Assembly: GCF_026914185.1 (NCBI RefSeq) | Contig: NC_070559.1 | Span: 6,555,501 to 6,619,500 of the forward strand | Length of the DNA: 64,000 nucleotides | Reading direction: 5' to 3' | Source of the DNA: Puccinia triticina | Taxonomy: Eukaryota; Basidiomycota; Pucciniomycetes; Pucciniales; Pucciniaceae | In this document: piece after piece, positions 1-11,639 of the stretch | How the letters are laid out: every line of letters starts with the position of its first letter | Position numbering within the stretch: the stretch's first letter is position 1 | Notes under the pieces: model-generated | Database searches by the model: none | Told to the model about the DNA's origin: nothing | The model's input: only the letters and a program-made list of their open reading frames with translations | Program-made: the position numbers and the translations under genes

Positions 1-79
1 GACCATACATCACACAGATATGATTGTGCTCAGTTTGACATGGTTTGGTTATAAGAGCAATCCCACTGTGGTACCAATT

Positions 80-560
80 TGGCTCAATAGACACAAAGCA
101 GAAAGACAATCTTTTGAAGCACGGAATGATCTTTTGGAATCACTTCTCCCTCATCAAATATTCTCCCACACCCAAAGATGTGTTGCAATTCATGTACCAA
201 GGTGTGGCAGCTCAGTGCCATCCAAACCAGTATCAATCAGATTTTTACCATACACCTGAAAGAAAATCCAGATGATCTGGATGAAAAAAATCCTTCTTTG
301 GAATTCATGCCAAAGTTGATGTCCGTTTGCCAATTTTTGGCCGTTGTTTTCATCCAGATCATTTGAATCATGTTTAAGGTATGTTGTAAAAATATGGTCA
401 ATACCAGACTGGTTTGGATGGCGCTGAGCCTCAACACCTCGGTATATGAATTGCAACAGACTTTGGGTGTCAGTGAATACTTGATGAGGGAGAAGTGATT
501 CCAAAAGACCATTCCGTGCTTCAAAAGATTGTCTCTCTGCTTGGTGTCTATTGAGCCGAG
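80..560. repeat. Inverted duplication of a coding-like segment
   Basis: Positions 80-290 and 340-560 are imperfect inverted copies of one another, separated by about 50 bases. Both arms encode related peptides (SIDTKQ, LLKHGM, FWNHFSLIKYS) on opposite strands, so a piece of the minus-strand gene to its right has been duplicated head to head. The arms have diverged by substitutions and small indels. Confidence 0.75.
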
Positions 561-1849
561 ATCGAGATCACTTTCTTCTTTGCCAGTTAAAGCTTTCAAG
601 AAATCTACCAACCGAACCGGACGCCCAGTCATTATACCTTCTTTGTGTGATGTCTTTAAAAAAGCAACTTACATTGCCTTCAACAAAATGATCCGACTAG
701 CAAGTTGACCTGCGCCCCCTGCGGCATCGAGTCCATGTGAGAGCTTTGATGCATTGAATTAACTGGTCCTCATCATTCAGAAAATTCAGAGCAGCCGCTG
801 CAAGCGTGAATTGTGATGGATACTTACTCATGACCATATCACACACAGCCTGGGCTGATGTAATCACAATTAGCAGCATGGGACGCGATTTGCTCTGTGT
901 TGAGGTGCAAGGCGCCATTGATTGATCCGTGGCTGGATGGTGGGACCGAGCAATGCAAGGCTGCAAGCGCTCGAGCTTTTGTTAGGATGCCTGGTTCAGT
1001 GTTGCCGGTCGGCCCGAGCAGTTTATTGTAAGCCCATTCCAAAATGGAATCATAAATATCATCGGGTGTTTGCCGTTCGGTCATGGCATCACAAACGTAG
1101 GCGCCAAAAACGGACTTCCATACTAAGAGTCGCTCCGGAGACACCAATTCCTCCCAGGATCGGGGCGGCTCAGACGAAACCATCACGTCAAACGAAGCGA
1201 TTTCGTGTGTCGGGACATACATCGAGATTCAGCCTGGAGAACTGCAAGCATCGTTAACGTCCTGAGTTGATCTTGATCATAAGACTGGGGGGGGAAAGCT
1301 AGTTGAACGGCCATGCTCCTTAGATCTTCTTCTTCTTCTTGAATGAAAAATTTTGCGACCAGTGTTTCAAATGACGCCGGGCTTTTGAGAAAGGCAGACC
1401 ATACGAGATGAGGATTGACGTCTGTGTCGTCGTTTTCTGGCAAATCTGCGGGGAACTCTTGGAGTTGGTCGAGACACTCAGTGACTAGATGCTCTTCAAA
1501 GTTGCTCGAATCGCAGGATCGCAAACACAGATCAGTCAACCTGAATATAACTACGCGTGAGCTGGCTACGTTGGCCTACCTCCAGCATCCTCTAGGAAAG
1601 ATGAGAAAGATCAATATTTTTGACAACCGCGGTGCAGCACTTGGAAGCGCAAGTGCAACTCGACGATTTGGTTTTCGTTGGGATGATCCTCGAGATCGGA
1701 AATGGCGATTAATGTGATTGTGGTGGTTCTACTGGAAGAGAAGATTGGTTTGATGGCAGAGACCTTGACGAAAGCCCAACCAAAAGTCTGATGGCTTCCA
1801 GTTGGTGTGTAATCCCAAACACCAGGCTGATTGGCCGTGATGTCATAAA
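237..1849 (-). pseudogene. Unrecognised multi-exon gene, probably decayed
   Basis: Coding-like blocks on the minus strand lie in order. 1849-1628 encodes a segment with QPGVWDYTPTG and SDLEDHPNENQIVELHLRFQ, closed by a possible GT donor. 1539-1190 is acidic (FIQEEEEDLRSMAVQL). 1222-880 contains SPERLLVWKSVFGAYVCDAM and is shifted by one base from the previous block. 966-700 contains FTLAAAALNFLNDEDQLIQC, and 632-400 contains GRPVRLVDFLKAL. No single splice model joins them without frameshifts, and the right-hand end runs into an inverted copy of itself. I do not recognise the family. It may be a degenerate member of a lineage-specific gene family. A functional gene with unusual introns cannot be excluded. 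Confidence 0.4.
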
Positions 1850-1899
1850 CTTAGCACCCAATTTTTTACAGGCATGCTGATGGTGTATCAGCATAGTTG

Positions 1900-2535
1900 C
1901 TAATTAAAACGCAGAAGTGAACTGTCCTGATTGTAGGGCCACACCTTGATGCATTGGCAGTATTTCACCATTGAAATGTGCTTAACTTTAGGGCAGATTT
2001 CAAGCTGTTTCTGAACTTTTATAAAAATTGATGAGTTGCACTGATTTATCAGAAGTACCTCCATGTGGACAGATTTCCAAAATTTGAATATTTTGTTCAT
2101 ATACACCTTAAGGCTTTGTTTGGAGCCAATATAAATATAGGTGATATAATCATTGGTTAATTCAATGAAAACTACAAAATTCAACATAAAGCCTCCAAAT
2201 ATTTTTTCTAGGCAACCTACAATACTCATCTCTTCAATTGTGAAGTCAGATTCAACTGATTCAGCCATATTCAGTACTGTAGTACCATTATATCACTTTT
2301 GACCAAAACAAAGCAATATAATGGTATTATGGTGCTGAAGATGGCTGAATTAGTTAAATCTGACTTCATAGTTGATGAGACCAGTACTGTAGGTTTCCTA
2401 CAAAAAAAAATTGGATTCTTTATGTTGAGTTTTGTATTTTTTATTGAATTTACAAATGCTTATATCACCTATATCTATATTGGCTCCAAACAGGGCCTAA
2501 AATTGACTCCAAAGTTTTGTAAAATTCAATTGTGA
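1900..2535. repeat. Head-to-head inverted repeat, MITE-like
   Basis: About 2105-2275 (minus) and 2325-2500 (plus) are inverted copies. Both encode similar peptides ending in ITYIYIGSKQ and both end near the motif TTGGCTCCAAACA, which resembles ends of Harbinger-type MITEs. A third partial copy of the arm (GGTGCTGAAGATAGCTGAAT) starts near 4360. No gene is claimed here. Confidence 0.55.
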
Positions 2536-2540
2536 ACCCC

Positions 2541-2973
2541 CCTATTTGGCTGTTGAGGAGCATGGTGCTTCTCAAATTTCTTGGTGTTGTCTCTTAATTG
2601 AGTAATAATGCCAGGAATAAGCCCCAACAAACCATATTGTCTTGAGTGATACTTTCTGAGTGAAAGAATCTTGGATTTGTGACATCTTTCTTGTTGAGGA
2701 TTTGAAGGACATCCTCTTTCTTGCCCAGCTTGATTTTAATTTTTAACAGAGTCAGTAGGGGGTTTCAAAATTAAAATCAGGTTGTGCAGGACATTGCACA
2801 ACAACAACCTGGGGGCTCTAGTTTGACTTCTTCAAAAAAGGCTCAGCCTCCAGGAGCAGGAAAAAGGTCAGAAACACACCCTCAAGGGTGTTTCACCCAT
2901 CCCCAATCACACCCGCATACCACTCATCAAGTGTGAGCCAGCATACACTCAACCTGTCATCACGTGATTACAC
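2541..2973. other. Intergenic, no gene seen
   Basis: AT-rich sequence with no ORF of coding character and no clear repeat end. It leads into the minisatellite that follows. Confidence 0.5.
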
Positions 2974-3480
2974 ATGCAATTTGATGACCAGTTGGGTCTG
3001 TACCAGCCATTGAGTGACACAACACTTGATGGATGGTTGGGTCTGTACTGGCCATTGAGTGACACAAGACTCAGTGGCCAGTTGGGTCTGTACCCGCCAT
3101 CAAGTGACACAACACTTGATGGCCAGTTGGGTCTGTACCAGCCATTGAGTAACACAACACTTGATGGCTGGTCAGGTCTGTACCAGCCATTGAGTGGGTG
3201 GTACTCACAACACTCAATGGATGGTTGGGTCTGTACCAGCCATTGAGTGACACAAGACTCAATGGATGGTTGGGTCTGTACCAGCCATTGAGTGACACAA
3301 GACTCAATGGATGGTTGGGTCTGTACCAGCCATTGAGTGACACAAGACTCAATGGATGGTTGGGTCTGTACCCGCCATCAAGTGACACAACACTTGATGG
3401 CCAGTTGGGTCTGTACCAGCCATTGAGTGACACAACACTTGCTGGCTGGTCATCAAGTGAGTACTCACAACACTCAATGA
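2974..3480. repeat. 45-bp hairpin minisatellite
   Basis: Roughly eleven units with a 45-base period repeat GGTTGGGTCTGTACCAGCC and a GAGTGACACAA motif. Because 45 is divisible by three, open frames run through both strands and give repetitive peptides (GLYQPLS). These are not genes. Within a unit, CACTTGATGGC and GCCATTGAGTG are inverted, so single units can form hairpins. Confidence 0.9.
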
Positions 3481-3524
3481 CTGGTACAGACCTGTCATCA
3501 GTGCTGTGTTTAAATTGCACCTGA

Positions 3525-4440
3525 TAAATTTACCCTGTTTGTGACATATAATGGTGTCTCTTTAGGCCCCATTTGGCACAGATATTGTAAGGTGGTGTTT
3601 GGCAGTGTAATTATCTACATATAACTAAAAAAATAGCCTCTGGGGGCCGAACACATGCACATTATCTATCATGCAAGTAACACCAGCATTGGTATGCATG
3701 TAACGCCGGTGTCAACGCTCCGCTTTTGTATTAACTGCATCTTACTCCACATGAACAGAACATTCAACCCTTCATGGCTCTGTCTCCAAGTCGGTTTGAG
3801 CAGAGTCAACAGATTTATTATTCACACCCCTTGGAACCCCAATTTTGGGGGCTGTTGCCTTGTTGCGCAATAAATAATGGTGACCTGTGAGATTATGGTT
3901 CTCTTTGATTCTCTCATGAAATACAATTCATGAGGCCATCTTCAGCACAATAATGCAATCACTTCATACAACAATGGGTAGTTATGTTACCAACAACAGT
4001 AACATAATGGGTTTTTAGCCATTATTGTTACAGTTACTTGTAATGACGGGGCATTATGGTAGTGCCGTAATGTAAGAGAAATTTATTGGTGTTTGTTACG
4101 TTGTGGGCACCTGCGGAGCGCCGGATAACTGACAGACTCTGGGCTAGGAACAGCCTTTTGGGGTCCGTTAGCGTGTTATCAAGTGGATAACACGCAGTAA
4201 CAACCTCAAAAAAGAGGCCGTTACGTTACACGCAAGGCCTGCAAAGACCCCGTTACGAATAACGTAACGAGGCGCGGCGGGTAACAAGGGTAGTTAAGTT
4301 CCCCAAATTGCCCGGATAACGCAACGTAATGTGACTGTCCATTGTTGCTTCATATTTATGGTGCTGAAGATAGCTGAATCCGTCCAATCTGATGTCAACA
4401 CTGAAGAGAGCAGTACGGTAGGTGGCCTCAAAAAAGGAAA
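3525..4440. repeat. MITE-like GTTAC/GTAAC-rich repeat
   Basis: 3930-4330 is dense in GTTAC/GTAAC words with several short inverted copies and ends near the GGTGCTGAAGATAGCTGAAT arm shared with 2330. A similar GTTAC-rich element lies at 60710-61085. 3525-3930 shows nothing else that I can name. Confidence 0.5.
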
Positions 4441-4479
4441 CTGAATGCTTAAATGCTGCAGTGTGTATTGAATCAACCA

Positions 4480-5110
4480 GGAATTATATCAGCCATACAG
4501 GGGGGCCAAGCGGGGCCAACCAGCCATCCAGGCCGCGCAGCCATGGAGCCTGCACATCGACATGCCCCGGCGCCTCGGCGCGCCTCCAAGCCCCAGCACG
4601 CAGCACGGGCATGCGGACTGTCAGGGGCAGTCTCCTCGGCGACTCCTACACCCGGGGAGTCCATCCACGGGGAAATCACGCGGATTCCACAAGGACTCCA
4701 CGTGGTGGCCGTGCGCGAGGTCGGACCAGCGGGTGTTGGTCCACACGTTCACGGGGTCTCCACCAACTGGGCACGGCGAGGAATCCACGTGGGCTTTTGG
4801 CTCTCCGTGGATTCCCCGTGGATTTCTCGTGGCACCGACGGGATGGTCGGGTCCACGCCGGCCCCACCACACCACCAACGGCGATTCCACCGAGGAAAAC
4901 CTGTGATCACGACGGGTTGGTCAAGCCCACAAGGCAGCAACACCTCGAGCGGTGGTCTCCACGTGGCTCACCAGTCCGTCGCATTCACCTTTGGGGGGTG
5001 CGGTGGCTCGGTTAGCCTTGCGCGGACCGGATCAAATCCGCGGGTTATATCTGCAGCAGAATGTGGTACCGCCTGGGTACCACGCACTGCATTGCATGGG
5101 GGACATGGAG
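4480..5110. repeat. GC-rich dispersed repeat (GTGGATTCC-type), copy 1
   Basis: A GC-rich block within AT-rich flanks. It contains many imperfect copies of GTGGATTCC and CCACGTGG, and similar words recur at 6680-7300. Overlapping open frames on both strands are a composition effect. No domain is visible. Confidence 0.5.
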
Positions 5111-5249
5111 GAGAACTGGGACGAGGAATGATAAGAAAACAAACAACATAAAAAGGAAAAAAAGAAAACATGAAAACATGATAATTCCACCTCCACGCTT
5201 GTCACGAGTATGCATGAAAATGCCCAACAAATCAGTCTGTTCTCCTTAT

Positions 5250-5910
5250 TTCTTTCTGCAATCGGATGACTGAGCCAGACTAGCCATTCGCTCATCAATT
5301 AAAGAGTATGCGTAGTCATCCAGAACACAACACGAGGCTTTCATGCGTTTTCCGATTGAACCAACGAGCTTCTTGATCAGCTGCCATCCTCTGACAGCCA
5401 AGAATCTGAAGTCAATCTGATCCTGTGCAAAGTCAAACGCATCCGCAAAAGGAATAGACACTGGGGAGAGTTTCGATGGCGATGATGCTTCTCCTTTGTC
5501 ATAATAATTGGTACCGAGAAGGCCCAAATCTTTTCCAAAGCTTAGCAAAAGGAAATCGAAAAAACAAAAAAAAGTTGAGCCATGTGTTTCTGATGCCTAC
5601 AAAACAATGGGATGTGAGCTCGACTGACGTCATCTGGACAAAGGAGTCCATCGTGAACCAGAAGAAGAGGTCACAAAAGTCGATGCTGTGATTTGCTTTC
5701 GCAGTCGACTTCAATATATCAAGCAGCCCATCCATGCTTTTATTGGCGGAAGGGGCGATAATGGTCTTTTGAATTCAATGGCAGCAAAAAAAACAAGCAA
5801 TTCAGATCGAGATAAGCTTTATGCTGAAAGGTATCTGGATAGTGTTTGTTCATCTCACCTTGAATGTTTTGATGCTAAAGATTGCCGAGGTGGCCTGTCA
5901 AGCTCTCTTC
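5250..5910 (-). pseudogene. Cytochrome P450 relic (CYP52/CYP63-like, N-terminal half)
   Basis: Three minus-strand blocks match the order of a fungal CYP52/CYP63-type P450. Near 5905-5850 lies QATSAIFSIKTFK, the region after the WRxxRK motif, followed by a GT donor and preceded by an in-frame stop. Near 5735-5620 lies LLDILKSTAKANHSIDF followed by DLFFWFTMDSF. From 5548 to 5250 lies PFADAFDFAQDQIDFRF, then RGWQLIKKLVGSIGKRMK and DDYAYSLIDER. The oxygen-binding I-helix, ExxR and heme-cysteine regions should follow at coordinates below 5250, but that DNA is a repeat with no P450 sequence. The copy is therefore truncated and carries a nonsense codon. P450s of this type commonly hydroxylate fatty acids or alkanes; this copy cannot be functional. 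Confidence 0.75.
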
Positions 5911-6280
5911 CACGCAATTGTGCACGTGTGCCAGATCCCAACCTACATGTCCGAGTCTTTGCGACCGAAGCAATCATTCAAGTATTAGCTGGGTGGACAA
6001 GAAACAGCACATGAAGTAGCTGAAGTAGCTGCAGGCAGTCAGACGCACAGCGGCCACCCGGGTGCCTTGTGAAATCTACTGTCTTTTCTCTTTGTGGTTC
6101 CAATTGCTAGGAAAAAGACGGCAAAGATGGGGGACATGCACAAATTTTGTCCGTCAGACAATGGTTGCATCCAGCTCAAATCACGATGGCTTGTTGAGCT
6201 ACGTACCTCGATTGCAACTAGTTGTGAACCATTTGGATATGTGACGACTGGATTAGCTTATGGCACGGTCAGCAGGTCGA

Positions 6281-6364
6281 AGGAGTCAGAATTTTTGGCT
6301 CATAATTTGATGAGGAGATAGGAGGAGTCAGAATTTTTGGCTCACAATTTGATGAGGAGATATG
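6281..6364. repeat. 42-bp tandem duplication
   Basis: The unit starting AGGAGTCAGAATTTTTGGCT occurs twice in direct tandem with one or two substitutions. It lies at the end of an unrecognised minus-strand open frame (6543-6328) containing VVPMELNLDKLDFSLLKTL. Confidence 0.85.
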
Positions 6365-6679
6365 ATGTTTCCTAGGTGCTGGATTACCAGGGTTTTGAGC
6401 AGGGAAAAGTCCAGCTTGTCGAGGTTTAGCTCCATGGGGACGACCCGACCCTTTGACGACATCCGCATCATCTTCGAATCGGATTGGCCGTTTTTCTGGA
6501 CCCTGACGAACAGTTCGTATTCGAATATCTTTCCATCGGTCAATCTGGTTGAAGCGGGGGTGGTGATGGTGGCTGGGTCTGCAGGATGTCACATGATCGT
6601 TGAGTGGGAGGGCTGCTGGTTGTTGTGGGACTTAAGAGGGACTTAAGAACAAACACACAAGTCTCGCCTCTCACGGCTC

Positions 6680-7300
6680 AAAAGGTGTGACGTGGAACCC
6701 ATGAACGCCATGGAATTGTTCCCATCGGCTCCACCGGGCATCCAAGCAACGGCCGTGGATTCCCCATCTGTGGGAACCACGAGGATGCGCTGTTTTACAC
6801 AGTTGTCGGCTCCACCGTGATTCTATCACGAGGAGATCCCAGGAGGGTGGAGCCGACTGGATATCACATCGTCACCACCCATTTTCGACGGGGTGGTGAT
6901 GGCGACGTGGGGCGCCGTGAATTCCACGCGGTTTTCACGGAACCGGTGTCACGCGTCGTATCCACAATCTCGCTCGCCAGGAAGTACCCCCGGCGTGTAG
7001 TGGATACAGCGGCCAAGCGCGCCGCAGAGCTCGGGGGAAAGAGGACGACCGGAGGAGCCTCGAGGGCCCGAATCCTCAGCAAAAACGCGGAGAGACGAGA
7101 CGGTGTGTCGACGCAAGAAGATGGAGAGAGACGGCGAGGGACGCGGGCGAAACGCGGAAGAGTCGCGGAGAGAACGGGACGCCCCAAGCGCAACACCGGG
7201 GCGTCATCGCTTGGGCTTCGTAGACATTTCAGGACTGCATGTTGGCTCGTATCTGGGGACCCATCCTTCCAGGAGGGTCCCTGTCTGTAAACCTTTTCCA
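6680..7300. repeat. GC-rich dispersed repeat, copy 2
   Basis: Shares GTGGATTCC/GGAATCCAC-type words and composition with 4480-5110. Open frames on both strands are not supported by any domain. Confidence 0.4.
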
Positions 7301-7429
7301 CGCCCATGCCATCACTTGGGCGAGGCTGTTTGCATATTCATGAGGGACTATAATGCCCTAATGGTCCTTATTTCACCGTCGGTGCTAGCTGGAACAGCTT
7401 CTAGTACTCGGGACCCGTATGCTCAATAA

Positions 7430-7700
7430 TACTCTTGGCGAGGGGAGGTATCCGCTCCACACGCTCTGCAGAGTCAGTCTCTTGGCGCGTGGAGCCAAGG
7501 CCTCCGAAGCAGTCTCTTGGCGCGTGGAGGCGACTCTTCGGCTGCGCGCGCGGGCGAGGCCGGCATTCGCCGCCACGAAAAAAGAGAGGCTCCGGTCTAT
7601 CAGAGCCAGGTTCTCGGCGCGAGGAGGCACCTCCTCCGCGGGCTCTGGGCGCAGGCTCTTGGAGCGTGGAGGCGACTCCGTGGCTGAGCGCGCGCGAGGC
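7430..7700. repeat. Short degenerate repeats downstream of CDC4
   Basis: Several imperfect copies of CTCTTGGCGCGTGGAGGCGA lie in direct and partly inverted order. They lie about 550 bases past the CDC4 stop codon on its downstream side. 7700-8248 is intergenic or 3'-untranslated sequence with no feature I can name. Confidence 0.5.
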
Positions 7701-8248
7701 TGCGACGGACGAGCACGAAGAGATGGACGGATCGAAAGAGATTACAGCGCTGGGGGACGCACATATTGACGTACATAGATGGAGACAAAGCGCCGATGGC
7801 GGCGGACGACAAGTAGTCGACTGGAAATACATACGAAGATAATGAAGACATCGGGGGAAGGGGCGACGGGAACAACAGGCGCGAGAGATGTTAGCAGGCA
7901 GAGAGAGAGCGGGCAGGCGCGCAGGGGAGAAGGAGAGGAAGGATGCGCTGGAGAGAGGTGGACGACATGTACTGCTACTAGCGGGTCCTGTGTGTGTCGG
8001 TGTGTATGAACAAACAAGAAAGGCCGAAGGATGGGGTTAGGTGTACAGAGATTGGACGTGTGTATTTGTATAGCGGGGTGGCCCAGTAGAGGGAGCGAGA
8101 GGAAGACGGGGGTCGGGTTCGGGGCGGCGGGGGTGTGTGGAGAGAGGGGCGGCCGTGCGTGTGCGGCGGCGGCAGGAACGTGTATGTGTGTGGATGCGGA
8201 AGCCGCCGGAAAAGGAAGACGCAAAGCGGGCCGAGAGCAGGAAAAGGG

Positions 8249-11200
8249 CTAGTCGAGGGAGGGGCGGAAGGAGATGACTTCCATGACGGTCTTTCCGTCG
8301 CGCTTGCAGAACAGCACGGCCTTGTCGTCGCGCAGGGTGATGCGCCAGACGGCCTCACAAGGCTCGGCCAACTCGCGGATAAAGCTGCCGGTCTGTGAAC
8401 AAAACGCACACACACATCGATGTCAATACTCGAGATAAGGAGGGGGAGGGGGGGGGGGGGGGGGGGGGGGGGGAAGGGGGGAAGAGGGACCTTGAAGTCC
8501 CAGAGCTTGACGCGGCCGTCGTTGCCGCCGGTGACGACGAAGCGGTCGTCGAACTGGAGACAGGTGACCGAGTTATCGTGTGCGCAGAGACGATGGAGAC
8601 ACTCGAAGGAGTCGAGCGAGAAGATGACGACGCGGCCGTCGGAGCCGCCGGTGACGAGGACGTTGGACTGGCCGTTGATCTGGACCTGGCCGACGAGGGC
8701 GGTGTGGCCCTGGAGCAGGGCCATCAGCTCGCCCGTGCTCGCCGACCATATACAGACCGTCGAGTCCATCGAGCCCGATGCGATCCGGATCCCGTCGAAG
8801 GCCACCGCATAGATCTGGTGGTAATGGCCCCGCAAGACTTTCAGACACTCGCCCTGTGTGTGAGACACCGCTTCAGCTCCTCTCTGCGCGCTTTGTATCA
8901 GGCTGGGCTCTGAGAACACTCACCGAGTCGACGTCCCACAGCCGACAGGTGGTGTCGTAGCTGCCGCTGACGGCCCGGTTCCCATGCACCTCGATCGCCC
9001 GGACACTGGAAGTGTGGCCGACCAGCACGTGCTTCTGCTCCCCGCGCTCGATGTCCCAGACGCGCAAGGACGAGTCGCGCGAGCCGGACACGGCGAGCGG
9101 CCGGCCGTCGAGCACCTTCAGACAGCGGATCGTCGAGCTGTGGCCGTGCAACACGTACTTGCATCGTCTTTCGAAAAAAAAAAAAAACTCTCGGGACCCG
9201 TTAGCGATTCTCTCTGCGCCCAAGCTCATCCCGCACTCACCCGGTCATCACGTCCCATACCCGCACGTCTCGATCGCACCCGCCACTGACGACCAAGCTG
9301 GCCTTCTGTCCCCACCCGCGGGCGATCCCACAGGCACTAGCTTGCTGGAGGTTGCCCGCGGAGGGCCCACCGGCGCCCAAGCCCATCCCGCCGGGGGTCC
9401 CGTTGGCGCCGTACTGGGTCTGGTGGCTCGCCGAGCGGGCGCTGTAGTCCTCGGAGTGGCCATGGGCGTGGGAGGTCATGAAGGAGCTGAAGGAGGACGG
9501 GCGGCGGGGGCGGCGGTAGTCGAAGCCGAGCGGGGCCATCCGCGGGGCCGCTGGACGACCGCCGGCGGGAGTCTGCGAGTTCCTCCTCGTCGACCCGGTG
9601 GCCGGTTGCTGTTGTGGGTGGCGGAGGTCGGCGGACATGAGGTCGGAGGCGGACGAGGGCGCCTGGGGGATCCGGGAGAAGGAGGGCAGCGGGGCAGCGG
9701 CCTGGAGGACGGCGGCGAGGGGCTGCTGGGGCTCGTGTGTGCCGGGCCATTCCTGGGTGGCCGCCATGGGCACCGGGGCGGCCGGCTCGTCGTGCGCCAT
9801 GTTGGCGGAGGCCGGCTGGAAGATCGAGCTCATGTCGGTCGCGGGAAGCGTGTAGCCCCGGACGGTGGTGTCTTGGCTCCCGTGTCGGTCGCGGGTCCAC
9901 GAGTTCATGCCCAGGCCGCCGTGGCCCCGCATCATGTTGGTCGCATAGCTCGAAGGGTGGTAGGCCGAAGAAACCCACTCGGTGGTGGGAAGATTGGCGG
10001 ATGATGAGGGCGACTGGTGTTCTTCTTCTTCTCCTTCTTCTGGAGTCGTAAAGAGTCCATGGGTCGATTCGGGTTGAGGGTAGGAGGCAGAGTAGTGCTG
10101 CTCTTCTCGTTCAACGTGCGACTCGGCCCTCTTGCCCTTGATGTCTTCGGGCAGAGGGTCGCGGGGGTCGCGGATCCCCCCTTTGCTGACGAGCGCGAGA
10201 CACCAGACGCCGAGTTCGTGGCCGGTGAGGGTGCGGGCGAACTCGCCGGTGTGGGCGTTGAAGACGTGGATCTTGCTGGTGGCCATGCCGACGACGATCC
10301 AGTCGTCGTCGAAGCCCAGCGAGGTCACGACGCCCTCGTGGCCGTCGTTGTTCTGCGAGGTCTGCATGGCGACCAGCTCGCCTGGGCCGCGGAGCCAGTT
10401 GGATTCGGTGAGGTAGGCGCGCTTGAAGTAGGACTTGTAGGAGAAGGGGGTGCGGGGGGAGTAGTCGAAGTCGTCGTAGAACGAGCTGGCGGACAGGGGG
10501 AGCTCGTTCTGGGCGAGGCTGGCGGGTGTCCAGAGGGCCGAGTCGGGATGGTCGGGGATGCAGCAGCTGGTCGACTGGGAGTTGCAGCTTCCGAGGGGGT
10601 GGTCGTTCGAGTTCGATTCGCGATCGGTGGTGGAGGATGGCCCGGGGTCGAGGTCGGCGAAGGCGGAGAGGGAGCGGGTGAGGTTGAGGCTGAGGCCGAG
10701 GATGGGCATCGAGTGGGGCCTGGTCCTGCGTGGGGAGGTGGCATCGGTGGGTGCAAGCATGCCTGGCTGGGGGGAGTTGGCGTTGATGACCTTGTGGGGC
10801 TGCTTGATGGAGGATGCGAGGGGGGCGGGGTGGGGAGGGTGTGGGGTGGTGGTGGTGGTGGTGGTGGTGGTGGTGGTGGTGGTGGTGGTGTTGGTGGCTG
10901 TGGGGGTGAGCGCAGTGGCGGGGGTGAGCGCGGTGGCGGGGTTGAGTTGGTCGAGGCGGGGCGAGGAGGGGAGGTCGCTGAAGCTGTTCCTCCGCGAGAT
11001 GGGCAGCTGCTGGCTGAGCCTGCTGGTGGGGTCGGTGGTGCCGAGACCGAGGCCGGCGGTGGTGGTGGTGGTGGTGGTGGTGGTGGGATGTATTCCGAGG
11101 GAGGATGGTGGTTGTTTCTTCCTCCGGCGGCGCTCCTCGACGCCGGCGCGGTAGGTGGCCACCCTGCCCTTGCGCTCCTTCTCCATGCGCTCGGCGAGGC

Positions 11201-11639
11201 TGGCTGGCTGGGCGGCGCTGTTGCTGAAACCGCGCCTGGAGCACATGCCCTTCCAGGTGGCCTCGTCGCTGACGAGCGAGCGCCAGAAGCGGCTGACCAT
11301 GCCTGCGCGCATGAGTGTCTTGGGGTCGTCGACGAAGCTGAGGATGTGCAGGGAGATCTCGATGGGCAGTTCGCGGAGGAAGTCGCGCTTGAGGCGGGGG
11401 AGGATGCGTGCGGAGAGGCTGGTGAGTTCGTTGAGGTTGAGGCTGGGGAGGAGGGCGCTGAGGAAGTGGGCGCGGCTGGGCAGGCTGAGTGCGGCGAATG
11501 CCTGGAGGAGGGCTGTGTGTGGGGCGGGTGCGGGTGCGGGTGCGGGTGTGGCCCAGGGGTGGTGGTGGTGCTTGGCGGTGTCTGGCTGGGGGGAGGGTGC
11601 TGGGGTGGGCGGGGAGACTGCCCTGCCTGGATGGGCCAT
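8249..11639 (-). CDS. CDC4: F-box/WD40 protein, Cdc4/Fbw7 type (SCF ubiquitin-ligase substrate receptor)
   Basis: Exons 11639-9241, 9167-8924, 8853-8491 and 8392-8249 join in phase to give 1049 residues. The F-box is at about 91-132 (LPIEISLHILSFVDD) and binds Skp1 in SCF complexes. Eight WD40 blades follow, the number typical of Cdc4/Fbw7. Blade 1 starts near residue 434; blades 3-8 occupy about 800-1045. Arginines that hold the substrate phosphodegron in Fbw7 appear kept (HSSTIRC, SGSRDSSLRVWD, HTSSVRA). About 300 low-complexity residues (about 475-775) interrupt the propeller in blade 2. The start at 11639 was chosen because the longer open frame upstream is only the antisense of the neighbour's Glu-Pro repeat. 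The expected role is ubiquitination of phosphorylated cell-cycle regulators. Intron 3 contains a 26-base homopolymer and has a non-consensus GTCCCT donor. Confidence 0.93.
8442..8473. repeat. Homopolymer G tract inside CDC4 intron 3
   Basis: Five G, one A, then 26 G on the plus strand, that is poly-C on the CDC4 sense strand. It lies just inside the donor end of the intron at 8393-8490. Confidence 0.95.

Noticed and set aside
2949..3524. Long repetitive proteins on both strands
   Set aside because: By-products of a 45-bp minisatellite whose length is divisible by three.
4422..5151. Plus-strand 232-aa and 197-aa proteins in the GC-rich block
   Set aside because: Overlapping open frames exist on both strands, composition explains them, and the block recurs as a dispersed repeat.
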